Source: Variovorax sp. | GTDB taxonomy: Bacteria > Pseudomonadota > Gammaproteobacteria > Burkholderiales > Burkholderiaceae_C | Assembly (NCBI GenBank): GCA_028292145.1 | Contig: JAQGMX010000036.1 | Location: 1-14,292, forward strand | Direction: 5' to 3' | Length of the DNA stretch: 14,292 nucleotides | In this document: positions 6,626 through 13,022 of the stretch, piece after piece | How the letters are laid out: the number at the start of each line of letters is the position of its first letter | Numbering within the stretch: position 1 is the stretch's first letter | Notes under the pieces: model-generated | Seen by the model: only the letters and a program-made list of their open reading frames with translations | The model's database searches: none | What the model was told of the DNA's origin: nothing | Program-made: the position numbers and the translations under genes

Positions 6626-8418
6626 GCCAGCGCCTGGTCGGTGTCCATCAGCGACCGGCTGCCGGCGCGAGCGGTGCGCATCAGCGTGACGGTTTCCGGG
6701 AACAGCTTGGCGAAGTAAAAGCGCGCGGTCTGCAGCTTGCCGACGTAGAACGCATCGTTGTTGCCTGCGGCGATCTCGCGCAGCGCGACCTGCGCCATGC
6801 GCGCGAACATGTAGCCGAAGACGAAGTGCCCGGCGACGCGCAGATAGTCGACCGCCGCAGCGCCGACTTCGTCCGGATTCTGCGAACCCTTGAATCCGAT
6901 CTCGGTCGTGAACTTGACCAGCTGGTCGCCGAGCATCGCGATCGGGTTGATGAACTCGGCCATCTTCTCGTTCACGCCCTCTTCCTCGACCAGCCGGCCG
7001 ACCAGCTTGCCGAACTTCTTCAGCGTCGCGCCGTTGTTCCCGAGCACCTTGCGGCCCAGCAGGTCGAGCGACTGGATGGTGTTCGTGCCTTCGTAGATCA
7101 TGTTGATGCGGTTGTCGCGCACGAACTGCTCCATGCCCCATTCCTTGATGAAGCCGTGGCCGCCGAACACCTGCAAGCAGGCGTTGGTCGCGATGTGGCC
7201 GTTGTCGGTGATGAAGGCCTTGACGATGGGCGTCAGCAGCGCGACGAGTTCGCCGCTGTCCTTGCGCACCTTCTCGTCGGGATGGTGATGTTCCTTGTCG
7301 AGCAGCAGCGTGCAGAAGATCTGCAGCGCGCGGCCGCCTTCGGCATAGGCCTTGGCGGTCAGCAGCATCTTGCGGACGTCGGGGTGCACGATGATCGGAT
7401 CGGCCTCCTTGTCCTTCGCCTTCACGCCGGAAAGCGAGCGCATTTGCGTGCGGTCCTTCGCGTAGGCCAGAGCGTTCTGGTAAGCCACCTCGGTCAGGCC
7501 GAGCGACTGGTTGCCGACGCCCAGGCGCGCGGCGTTCATCATCACGAACATCGCAGCCAACCCCTTGTTGGGCTCGCCGACCAGGCTGCCGACGGCGCCG
7601 TCCATCACGATCTGTGCGGTCGCGTTGCCGTGGATGCCCATCTTGTGTTCGAGCCCGCCGCAGTAGATCGCGTTGCGCTCGCCGAGCGATCCGTCGGCGT
7701 TGACGTTGAATTTTGGCACAGCGAACAGGCTGATGCCTTTGCTTCCCTTGGGCGCGTCCGGCAGGCGGGCGAGCACCAGATGAACGATGTTTGCGGCCAT
7801 GTCGTGCTCGCCGGCGGAGATGAAGATCTTGTTACCGGTGAGGCGGTAGCTGCCGTCGGCCTGGGGTTCCGCCTTGCTGCGCAGCAAGCCGAGGTCGGTA
7901 CCGCAATGCGCTTCGGTCAGACACATGGTGCCGGTCCATTCGCCGGTGACGATTTTTGGCAGATAGGTCGCCTTCTGCGCGTCGGTGCCGTGCGCGACCA
8001 GCGCCTCGTAGGCGCCGTGCGACAGGCCCGGATACATCGTCCACGCCTGGTTGGCGCTGTTGAGCATCTCGTAGAGGCACTGGTTCAGTACGAAGGGCAG
8101 GCCCTGGCCGCCGTACCGCGTCTCGCACGAGAGCGACGCCCAGCCGCCTTCGACGAACTTGGCATAGGCGTCCTTGAAGCCGGTCGGCGTCTTCACTTCG
8201 TGCGTGGTCTTGTCGAGCACGCAGCCTTCTTCGTCACCGCCGATGTTTAGCGGAAAGGCCACCTCGGCCGCGAACTTGCCGGCCTCCTCGATGACGGCGT
8301 TGATGGTGTCGACGTCGACTTCGGCATGGGCCGGCATGGCCTTGAATTCGTCGGTGACGCTGAAGACTTCGTGCAGGACGAACTGCATGTCGCGCAGCGG
8401 CGGCGTGTAGAGAGGCAT
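6622..8418 (-). CDS. Acyl-CoA dehydrogenase, long form with C-terminal domain
   Basis: A 598-residue FAD-dependent acyl-CoA dehydrogenase that makes trans-2-enoyl-CoA, the first step of beta-oxidation. The domains in order are: the short N-terminal cap typical of the long form (MPLYTPPLRDMQFVLHEVF), an alpha-helical domain (about 40-160), and a beta domain with TMCLTEAHCGTDLGLL at 164-179 and GNKIFISAGEHDM at 195-207. A C-terminal alpha domain follows, with FGGHGFIKEWGMEQFVRDNR and the probable catalytic base Glu443 in IYEGTN. The extra C-terminal region (about 465-595) fits the acyl-CoA dehydrogenase C-terminal family seen in roughly 600-residue enzymes. ATG 8418 has CGGAGC upstream. The stop overlaps the start of the DUF2147 gene. 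Electrons probably pass to ETF, which is not encoded here. Chain length is not readable. Confidence 0.96.
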   Translation of the reverse strand: MPLYTPPLRDMQFVLHEVFSVTDEFKAMPAHAEVDVDTINAVIEEAGKFAAEVAFPLNIGGDEEGCVLDKTTHEVKTPTGFKDAYAKFVEGGWASLSCETRYGGQGLPFVLNQCLYEMLNSANQAWTMYPGLSHGAYEALVAHGTDAQKATYLPKIVTGEWTGTMCLTEAHCGTDLGLLRSKAEPQADGSYRLTGNKIFISAGEHDMAANIVHLVLARLPDAPKGSKGISLFAVPKFNVNADGSLGERNAIYCGGLEHKMGIHGNATAQIVMDGAVGSLVGEPNKGLAAMFVMMNAARLGVGNQSLGLTEVAYQNALAYAKDRTQMRSLSGVKAKDKEADPIIVHPDVRKMLLTAKAYAEGGRALQIFCTLLLDKEHHHPDEKVRKDSGELVALLTPIVKAFITDNGHIATNACLQVFGGHGFIKEWGMEQFVRDNRINMIYEGTNTIQSLDLLGRKVLGNNGATLKKFGKLVGRLVEEEGVNEKMAEFINPIAMLGDQLVKFTTEIGFKGSQNPDEVGAAAVDYLRVAGHFVFGYMFARMAQVALREIAAGNNDAFYVGKLQTARFYFAKLFPETVTLMRTARAGSRSLMDTDQALA

Positions 8419-8460
8419 CGAAAAGCTCCGTGGAGTACAGGGTAAAAATGAAAAGAAGAC

Positions 8461-9099
8461 TCAGCCTGCCGCGCCGTTGCGCGCCAGGATGTTGTCGAAG
8501 CCGTTGCTGGCGCGTGCCAGCGAACCCGGCGTGCGGAGGAATCGCGCTTCGTAATGCAGCGCCAGGATCAGCGCATGGATCTCGAAGGCGATCTGTTCTT
8601 CATCGGCGTCTGCGCGAAGGTGCCCTTCCTGCATGGCCAGCACCACGGCACGCTTCATGGCGGTCAACCAGGTGTTGACCGACTCGGCCAGCGCATCGCG
8701 CACCGGGCCGGCACGGTCGTCGAATTCGACGGCGCCGCTGATGTAGATGCAGCCGGAATCGAGCTCGGCCGAGGTGCGCTGCATCCAGTTGGCGAACATC
8801 GCGCGCAGCCGCGGCAGGCCGCGCGGCGCGTCGAGCGCAGGGTAGAAAACCTCCTGCTCGAAACGGTGGTGATATTCCCGCACGACCGAGATCTGGAGTT
8901 CCTCGCGCGACCCGAAGTGGGCGAAAACGCCCGACTTGCTCATCTGCGTGACTTCGGCGATGGCACCGATCGACAGGCCTTCCAGCCCGATCTGCGCAGC
9001 CAGTCCGAGGGCGGCATCGATGATGGCGAGCTTGGTCTGCTGGCCCTTTTGCAGGGCACGGGAGAGCTTCGGAGGAACCATGGAAGCGGCAAAAGACAT
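8461..9099 (-). CDS. TetR/AcrR-family regulator of the beta-oxidation operon
   Basis: A 212-residue TetR-family repressor. The helix-turn-helix occupies about residues 22-69, including the family pattern GLEGLSIGAIAEVTQMSKSGVFAHFGSREEL. The rest is a helical ligand domain with no close match that I recognise. It is the first gene of the minus-strand run, 42 bp upstream of the acyl-CoA dehydrogenase. It probably controls that operon and itself, with an acyl-CoA or fatty acid as the expected inducer (inference from context). A palindrome at 9137-9150 sits in its upstream region. Start: ATG 9099 has an AGG about ten bases ahead. A second in-frame ATG at 9081 has no ribosome site, so 9099 is preferred. 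Confidence 0.92.
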   Translation of the reverse strand: MSFAASMVPPKLSRALQKGQQTKLAIIDAALGLAAQIGLEGLSIGAIAEVTQMSKSGVFAHFGSREELQISVVREYHHRFEQEVFYPALDAPRGLPRLRAMFANWMQRTSAELDSGCIYISGAVEFDDRAGPVRDALAESVNTWLTAMKRAVVLAMQEGHLRADADEEQIAFEIHALILALHYEARFLRTPGSLARASNGFDNILARNGAAG

Positions 9100-9136
9100 G
9101 TCGGAACCTGTGTGAAAGCGAAAATTCTTCTAAAAA

Positions 9137-9150
9137 AGAACGACCGTTCT
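9137..9150. promoter_or_regulatory. Probable TetR operator palindrome
   Basis: AGAACG-AC-CGTTCT is a 14-bp inverted repeat with perfect 6-base arms, and A-rich/T-rich flanks extend the symmetry. The GAACG-NN-CGTTC form resembles operators of many TetR regulators. It lies 38 bases upstream of the tetR start and immediately downstream of a candidate -10 box, which suits autorepression. It could also influence the divergent plus-strand gene at 9318. Confidence 0.6.
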
Positions 9151-9180
9151 ATTTTGCAAGATTTGTACGCAAAGTAGCAA
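9151..9180 (-). promoter_or_regulatory. Candidate tetR promoter
   Basis: On the minus strand TTGCTA (9180-9175) and CAAAAT (9156-9151) are separated by 18 bases. Each matches 4 of 6 positions of the sigma-70 consensus. Transcription would begin inside the 9137-9150 palindrome. The call rests on a weak consensus plus the position of the operator. Confidence 0.35.
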
Positions 9181-9200
9181 GCAGGAAAACCCCACGAGAC

Positions 9201-9224
9201 CGACGCCTGGCGACGCCTGGCGAC
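9201..9224. repeat. Short 10-bp tandem repeat
   Basis: CGACGCCTGG occurs twice in tandem, followed by a partial third copy (CGAC). It lies in the intergenic region between tetR and the DUF2141 gene. No function is evident; slippage could vary the copy number. Confidence 0.6.
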
Positions 9225-9317
9225 ATCGGGCCGCATTTCGTCGCATGCCGCTCGCGTGTGCCGATGCGCTTTGGGAGAGTCGGGGTCGACCTGTTCAATC
9301 TCCTACCGGGCCCCGCC

Positions 9318-9740
9318 ATGAACCTTTTCCGCGCACTCACCACCGTCGCCGCCGCACTGCTGCTGCTGCCACTTTCTGCGGGCGCCGCAGATCTCCGTGT
9401 CACGGTCAGCAACGGCCCTGCCGCACCGGCCACGCTTTACGTGGCGCTGTTCGGCAGTCCGGAGTCGTTTGCAACCAACAAGCCTCTTGCCGCACAGACG
9501 CTCCCCCTGCGCGATGGCAGCGCACAACTGGTCTTCATCGGCCTTCCGCCGGGGCGCTACATGCTGAAGTCCTTTGCGGACGAGAACGGTAACGGCAAGC
9601 TCGACACCAACCTGGTCGGCCTGCCGACCGAGCGCTACGGCTTTTCCAACGATGCGGAGGGCCGCATGGGGCCGCCAGGTTTCGACGCCGCCTCGGTGCC
9701 GCTCGACGCCGACAGCAGCATCGCTTTCCGTCTGCATTGA
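9318..9740 (+). CDS. Exported DUF2141 protein
   Basis: A 140-residue DUF2141-family protein of unknown function. Residues 1-23 form a Sec signal peptide (hydrophobic AAALLLLPLSAGA, cleavage near AGA-AD), so the mature protein is periplasmic or secreted. The mature domain is a predicted beta-sandwich with LYVALFGSPESF, FIGLPPGRYMLKSFADENGNGKLD and the family-typical RYGFSNDAEGRMGPPGFDAA. Residues 88-96 (DENGNGKLD) look like a calcium-binding loop of the D-x-N-x-N type. The ORF is open upstream to ATG 9258, but ATG 9318 is the start that places the signal peptide at the N-terminus. No good ribosome site is visible. The gene is followed 13 bp later by the carotenoid oxygenase gene, so the two are probably co-transcribed and may share a substrate or location. 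Confidence 0.88.
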   Translation: MNLFRALTTVAAALLLLPLSAGAADLRVTVSNGPAAPATLYVALFGSPESFATNKPLAAQTLPLRDGSAQLVFIGLPPGRYMLKSFADENGNGKLDTNLVGLPTERYGFSNDAEGRMGPPGFDAASVPLDADSSIAFRLH

Positions 9741-9753
9741 TTCCGGAGCAGCG

Positions 9754-11262
9754 ATGAATCGCCGCGAGCTCCTGTGCCGGCTGGCTGCAGTCGGCACGGC
9801 GTCACTTCTTCCGACCCTCGGCGCGCACGCCGGCGAGGCCGACCCGTCCGAGAGCTGGCAGGCCCAGTTCGACGCTTCGACCGCGCCCTGGAAACCGGCT
9901 TTCGCAACACCGCCCGGCGACCTGCCGCTGACGGCGGCAAAGGTTCGCGGACGCTTTCCCGATGCGGTCGCCGGCACGCTCTTCCGCATCGGGCCGGCCG
10001 GACACGATCTCGGTGGCCAGCGCTACCGCCACTGGTTCGACGGCGACGGCATGGCGCATCGCTTCATGATCGAAGGCACGGCGGTCCATCATCAGGGGCG
10101 CTATGTGGAGACGGCAAAGCGCACAGCCGAAGTGCGCGTCGGCCGCCGGCTGACCGAGGGCTTCGGCACGGTGTTTCCGAGCTTTGCTCCGGTAAGCGCA
10201 CCCGATCAGATGAACACCGCCAACATCAGCGTGCAGCCCCTCGGCGGTGAACTGCTGGCGCTGTGGGAAGGCGGTTCGGCGACGCGGCTGGACATGCGCT
10301 CCCTGGAAAGCCGCGGGCTCAAGACCTGGCGCCCCGATCTGGCCGGCGTGCCGTTCTCGGCGCATCCCAAGGTCGATCCCGACGGCACGGTCTGGAATTT
10401 CGGCGTCAGCTCGCGCAACAGCCTGTTGGTGATCTACGAAATCGCGCCGGACGGCGCCTTGCGCCGCGCCGATGCATTGCCGGTCGCCGACCTGCCGATG
10501 ATTCACGACTTCGCGGTGACGACCCGCTTCCTCGTCTTCCTGATGCCGCCGTTCGTCTTCGATGCAAAGCGAAAAGAAGCGGGCGCGAGCTTTCTCGACG
10601 CCCACGTCTGGCGACCCGAGCTCGGCATGCGCGCGCTGATCGTTGACAAGAAGGACTGGAAGCGACAGCAGATGCTGACGTTGCCGCCCGGCTTTCTGTT
10701 CCACCTCGGCAATGCCTGGGAGGAAGAGCGCGCGGGCGGGACGGTGATTCACGTCGACTACGTGCGCTCGGCCGACGCGTCGAGCATTCTCGGCAGCACC
10801 CGCGAAGTGATGCGGGGCCGGCTCGTCCGCGGCCCCGCGCCACGGCTGACCCTCGCCAGCCTCGACCTCGGCGCCGGCAAGGCGACACAGGTCGCGTGGC
10901 CCGTCGATGCCGAATTCCCTCGGATGGACCCCCGCCTCGTCGGCTTGCGACACCGGCATGTGTTCCATGCGACGCAGTTGCTCGGTGCCACGCCGCTGTG
11001 GGGCGCCATTGCACGCACCGACATCGAATCGGGCGCGTCGCAGCGCTACAGCTACGGCGGGCAGTCATTGGTAGAGGAACATCTGTTCGTGCCGGACGGC
11101 AAGGGTCCGGGCTGGGTGGTCGGTACTGTCATCGACACGGTTCAAAAGAAGACCGTGCTGTCCTGCTTCGCCGCCGATGCGCTGGCCGACGGACCGGTGG
11201 CGCAGGCGACGTTGCCGTATGCATTGCCGCTGGGGCTGCATGGCAGCTTCATAGCTGCCTAG
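9754..11262 (+). CDS. Carotenoid oxygenase-family protein with twin-arginine signal
   Basis: A 502-residue member of the carotenoid cleavage oxygenase (RPE65/apocarotenoid oxygenase) family, iron(II) enzymes that split conjugated double bonds. All four iron-binding histidines of the seven-bladed propeller are present: His204 in FSAHPKVDPDG, His251 in MIHDFAV, His317 in FLFHLGNAW and His496 in LGLHGSF. EEHLFVPDG and GWVVGTVID near 441-461 are also family-typical. The N-terminus is NRRELLCRLAAVG followed by a hydrophobic stretch ending AHA. This is a Tat signal, which fits export of a folded, iron-loaded enzyme. ATG 9754 has GGAG about eight bases upstream; longer in-frame versions would run through the DUF2141 gene. 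Substrate is unknown: carotenoid, apocarotenoid or stilbene-type are all possible. No carotenoid synthesis genes lie in the window. Confidence 0.92.
   Translation: MNRRELLCRLAAVGTASLLPTLGAHAGEADPSESWQAQFDASTAPWKPAFATPPGDLPLTAAKVRGRFPDAVAGTLFRIGPAGHDLGGQRYRHWFDGDGMAHRFMIEGTAVHHQGRYVETAKRTAEVRVGRRLTEGFGTVFPSFAPVSAPDQMNTANISVQPLGGELLALWEGGSATRLDMRSLESRGLKTWRPDLAGVPFSAHPKVDPDGTVWNFGVSSRNSLLVIYEIAPDGALRRADALPVADLPMIHDFAVTTRFLVFLMPPFVFDAKRKEAGASFLDAHVWRPELGMRALIVDKKDWKRQQMLTLPPGFLFHLGNAWEEERAGGTVIHVDYVRSADASSILGSTREVMRGRLVRGPAPRLTLASLDLGAGKATQVAWPVDAEFPRMDPRLVGLRHRHVFHATQLLGATPLWGAIARTDIESGASQRYSYGGQSLVEEHLFVPDGKGPGWVVGTVIDTVQKKTVLSCFAADALADGPVAQATLPYALPLGLHGSFIAA
11242..11259. other. Perfect hairpin at the end of the carotenoid oxygenase gene
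   Basis: GGCAGCT and AGCTGCC form a perfect 7-bp stem around a TCAT loop, ending one base before the TAG stop. Only 21 bp separate this stop from that of the convergent gene. There is no T-run on either strand, so a classical intrinsic terminator is not supported; a weak bidirectional terminator or RNA-end stabiliser is possible. Confidence 0.35.
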
Positions 11263-11283
11263 CTGCTCCCGGCCACTGCAAAT

Positions 11284-12132
11284 TCAGAGCTTGAACGGAA
11301 CCACTTCCTGCCGCTGCTCGCCCAGGCCGTCGATGCCCAGCGTCATCACGTCGCCCTTCTTCAGGTAGAGCGGCGGCTTCATGCCCATGCCGACACCGGG
11401 CGGCGTGCCGGTGGTGATCACGTCGCCGGGCATCAGCGTCATGAAGGTGCTCAGGTAGCTGATGATCTTGGCGATGCCGAAGATCATGGTCTTGGTGCTG
11501 CCGGTCTGGACGCGCTGGCCGTTCAGGTCGAGCCACATTCCGAGCTTCTGCGGATTGGGCACTTCGTCGCGCGTGACCAACCAGGGGCCGATCGGGCCGA
11601 AGGTGTCGCAACCCTTGCCCTTGTCCCAGGTACCGCCGCGCTCGATCTGGTACTCGCGCTCGCTCACATCGTTGATGGTGCCGTAGCCGGCGACGAAGTT
11701 CAGCGCCTCCTTCTGCGACACGTAGCGCGCACGGGTGCCGATGACCACGCCGAGCTCGACTTCCCAGTCGGTCTTGACCGAGCCCTTGGGCAGCATCACC
11801 GGATCGTTCGGACCCTGGATGCAGCTGGTCGCTTTCATGAACAGGATGGGTTCCTTCGGAATCGGCAGGTTCGATTCGGCCGCGTGGTCGGCGTAGTTCA
11901 GGCCGATGGCGATGAACTTGCCGACGTTGGCGACTGGGCTGCCGAAGCGCGGCTTGCCGCGCACCAGCGGCAGCTTGTCGATCTTCTGCTTCTGCAGCTT
12001 GGCGATGGCGGCGTCACCGAGCTGCTCGGGGCCGATGTCCTTCACCACGGCGCTCAGGTCGCGCAGCTGGCCGTTGTCGTCGATGAGCCCTGGCTTCTCC
12101 TTGCCGGGGTTGCCGTAGCGAACGAGTTTCAT
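11284..12132 (-). CDS. Fumarylacetoacetate hydrolase-family protein (probable diketo-acid hydrolase)
   Basis: A 282-residue FAH-family enzyme that cleaves a carbon-carbon bond in a keto acid using a divalent metal. Metal ligands visible are Glu124 and Glu126 in DWEVELGVVIG and Asp155 in GTINDVSERE. His83 in LNYADHAAE is the likely active-site base. FMKATSCIQGPND and TTGTPPGVGMG are also characteristic. Length is normal for the short bacterial form, often annotated ureidoglycolate lyase. In this context I infer a 2,4-diketo-3-deoxy sugar-acid hydrolase giving pyruvate and a hydroxy acid such as lactate, as in the L-fucose route of Xanthomonas. ATG 12132 has AAGGAA six bases upstream and lies 27 bp after the SDR stop, so the two form an operon. 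Confidence 0.92.
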   Translation of the reverse strand: MKLVRYGNPGKEKPGLIDDNGQLRDLSAVVKDIGPEQLGDAAIAKLQKQKIDKLPLVRGKPRFGSPVANVGKFIAIGLNYADHAAESNLPIPKEPILFMKATSCIQGPNDPVMLPKGSVKTDWEVELGVVIGTRARYVSQKEALNFVAGYGTINDVSEREYQIERGGTWDKGKGCDTFGPIGPWLVTRDEVPNPQKLGMWLDLNGQRVQTGSTKTMIFGIAKIISYLSTFMTLMPGDVITTGTPPGVGMGMKPPLYLKKGDVMTLGIDGLGEQRQEVVPFKL

Positions 12133-12159
12133 CCGTTGTTCCTTGTGTGAAAAGACCGG

Positions 12160-12894
12160 TTATATCGTGATGCCGCCATCGACCGAGTACGCCTGCCCGG
12201 TGACGAAGGCCGCATCCGCGCTCGCGAGGAACACCACCAGCGGCGCAATCTCCTGCGCCTGGGCGAGCCGGCCGAGCGGCTGGCGCGCGATGAATGCCTT
12301 GCGCGCCTCGACCGGATCGGCGTTGGCATTGATGCGGTCGGCGAGCGACGGCGTGTCGACGGTGCCGGGGCAGACCGCATTGCAGCGCACGTTGCGCGAC
12401 ACGTAATCGGCAGCCACGCTCTTGGTGAGACCCAGCACCGCAGCCTTGGTCGTGCCGTAGACGAAGCGGTTCGGCAGGCCCTTGATGCTCGAACACACGC
12501 TGGCCATGTTCACGATGCTGCCGCCGCCGGCTTCGATCATGCGCGGCAGCACCGCCTGCACGGTCCAGAACTGCGCCCGCACATTGAGATTGAACGCAAA
12601 GTCGAGGTCCGCATCGGTGGCTTCGAGCGCGGTACCGTTGTGGACCACGCCGGCGCAGTTGAACAGCACGTCGACCGCCGGCATGCGCGCGACCAGCGCC
12701 TGGATCGCCGCCTTGTCGAGCACGTCGAGCACGGCCGTCTGGATGCCCGGCATGCCGGCATAGCTGTCGAGCAACGAAGCGTTGACGTCGGTGGCCCAGA
12801 CCGTTGCGCCCTCGGCGGCCATCGCCAGCGCGGTGGCACGGCCGATGCCCTGTCCGGCGGCGGTGATGAGGGCTGTCTTTCCCTTGAGTCTCAT
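12160..12894 (-). CDS. SDR dehydrogenase, probably 2-keto-3-deoxy sugar-acid dehydrogenase
   Basis: A 244-residue classical short-chain dehydrogenase. The cofactor motif is AAGQGIG at 12-18, with Asp36 after the second strand favouring NAD. NCAG is at 79-82, and catalytic Ser132, Tyr146 and Lys150 lie in NMASVCSS and RFVYGTTKAAVLGLTK. The C-terminal part CNAVCPGTVDTPSLADRI is strikingly like the human BDH2/2-keto-3-deoxy-L-fuconate dehydrogenase group, in which nearby arginines (here about Arg143 and Arg187) hold the substrate carboxylate. The inferred reaction is oxidation of a 2-keto-3-deoxy sugar acid to the 2,4-diketo acid used by the downstream FAH enzyme. A 3-hydroxybutyrate dehydrogenase is the main alternative. 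ATG 12894 has AAGGA seven bases upstream. It is divergent from the gntR gene across a region with operator-like repeats. Confidence 0.92.
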   Translation of the reverse strand: MRLKGKTALITAAGQGIGRATALAMAAEGATVWATDVNASLLDSYAGMPGIQTAVLDVLDKAAIQALVARMPAVDVLFNCAGVVHNGTALEATDADLDFAFNLNVRAQFWTVQAVLPRMIEAGGGSIVNMASVCSSIKGLPNRFVYGTTKAAVLGLTKSVAADYVSRNVRCNAVCPGTVDTPSLADRINANADPVEARKAFIARQPLGRLAQAQEIAPLVVFLASADAAFVTGQAYSVDGGITI

Positions 12895-12919
12895 GCGTTG
12901 TCCTTGTTGAGTTCGGGAT

Positions 12920-12943
12920 TCCGGCGTTCAGGGTTTCGCCGGA
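12920..12943. other. GC-rich hairpin in the SDR 5' leader
   Basis: TCCGGCG and CGCCGGA form a perfect 7-bp stem around a 10-base loop. The hairpin lies about 25-50 bases upstream of the SDR start, inside its expected leader RNA. A second weak GCGG/CCGC pair follows at 12946-12958. It could affect mRNA stability or be a dispersed-repeat remnant. Confidence 0.4.
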
Positions 12944-12967
12944 TAGCGGCGATTCCGCGAGAAAAGT

Positions 12968-12996
12968 ATTCTGAATTGGCCTTACCAGTTGTCCAA
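12968..12996 (-). promoter_or_regulatory. Candidate SDR-FAH promoter
   Basis: On the minus strand TTGGAC (12996-12991) and CAGAAT (12973-12968) are separated by exactly 17 bases. The spacer (12974-12990) is the pseudo-palindrome AATTGG-N5-CCAGTT, so a bound regulator would sit between the two boxes. The consensus matches are modest (3 and 4 of 6). Confidence 0.4.
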
Positions 12997-13006
12997 TTCA
13001 GGACAA
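12971..13006. promoter_or_regulatory. Operator region with nested inverted repeats (GntR target)
   Basis: Three overlapping symmetries are visible. CTGAATTGG (12971-12979) pairs with CCAATTCAG (12993-13001), perfect 9-base arms with a 13-base spacer. AATTGG-N5-CCAGTT (12974-12990) has 5 of 6 matched. TTGTCC-N6-GGACAA (12989-13006) has perfect 6-base arms. The ATTGG/CCAAT half-sites resemble those of UxuR/ExuR-type FadR-subfamily regulators. The position between the divergent SDR and gntR genes fits binding by the GntR protein encoded alongside. Confidence 0.6.
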
Positions 13007-13022
13007 CCCTTAATTCTCCAAA

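Noticed and set aside
9154..9174. TTTGC-N11-GCAAA inverted repeat as a second operator between tetR and the DUF2141 gene
   Set aside because: Five-base arms with a long spacer are likely by chance in this short AT-richer stretch; no supporting context.
9802..10968. 388-residue minus-strand frame opposite the carotenoid oxygenase
   Set aside because: No domain pattern; the plus-strand product has a signal peptide, ribosome site and four conserved iron histidines.
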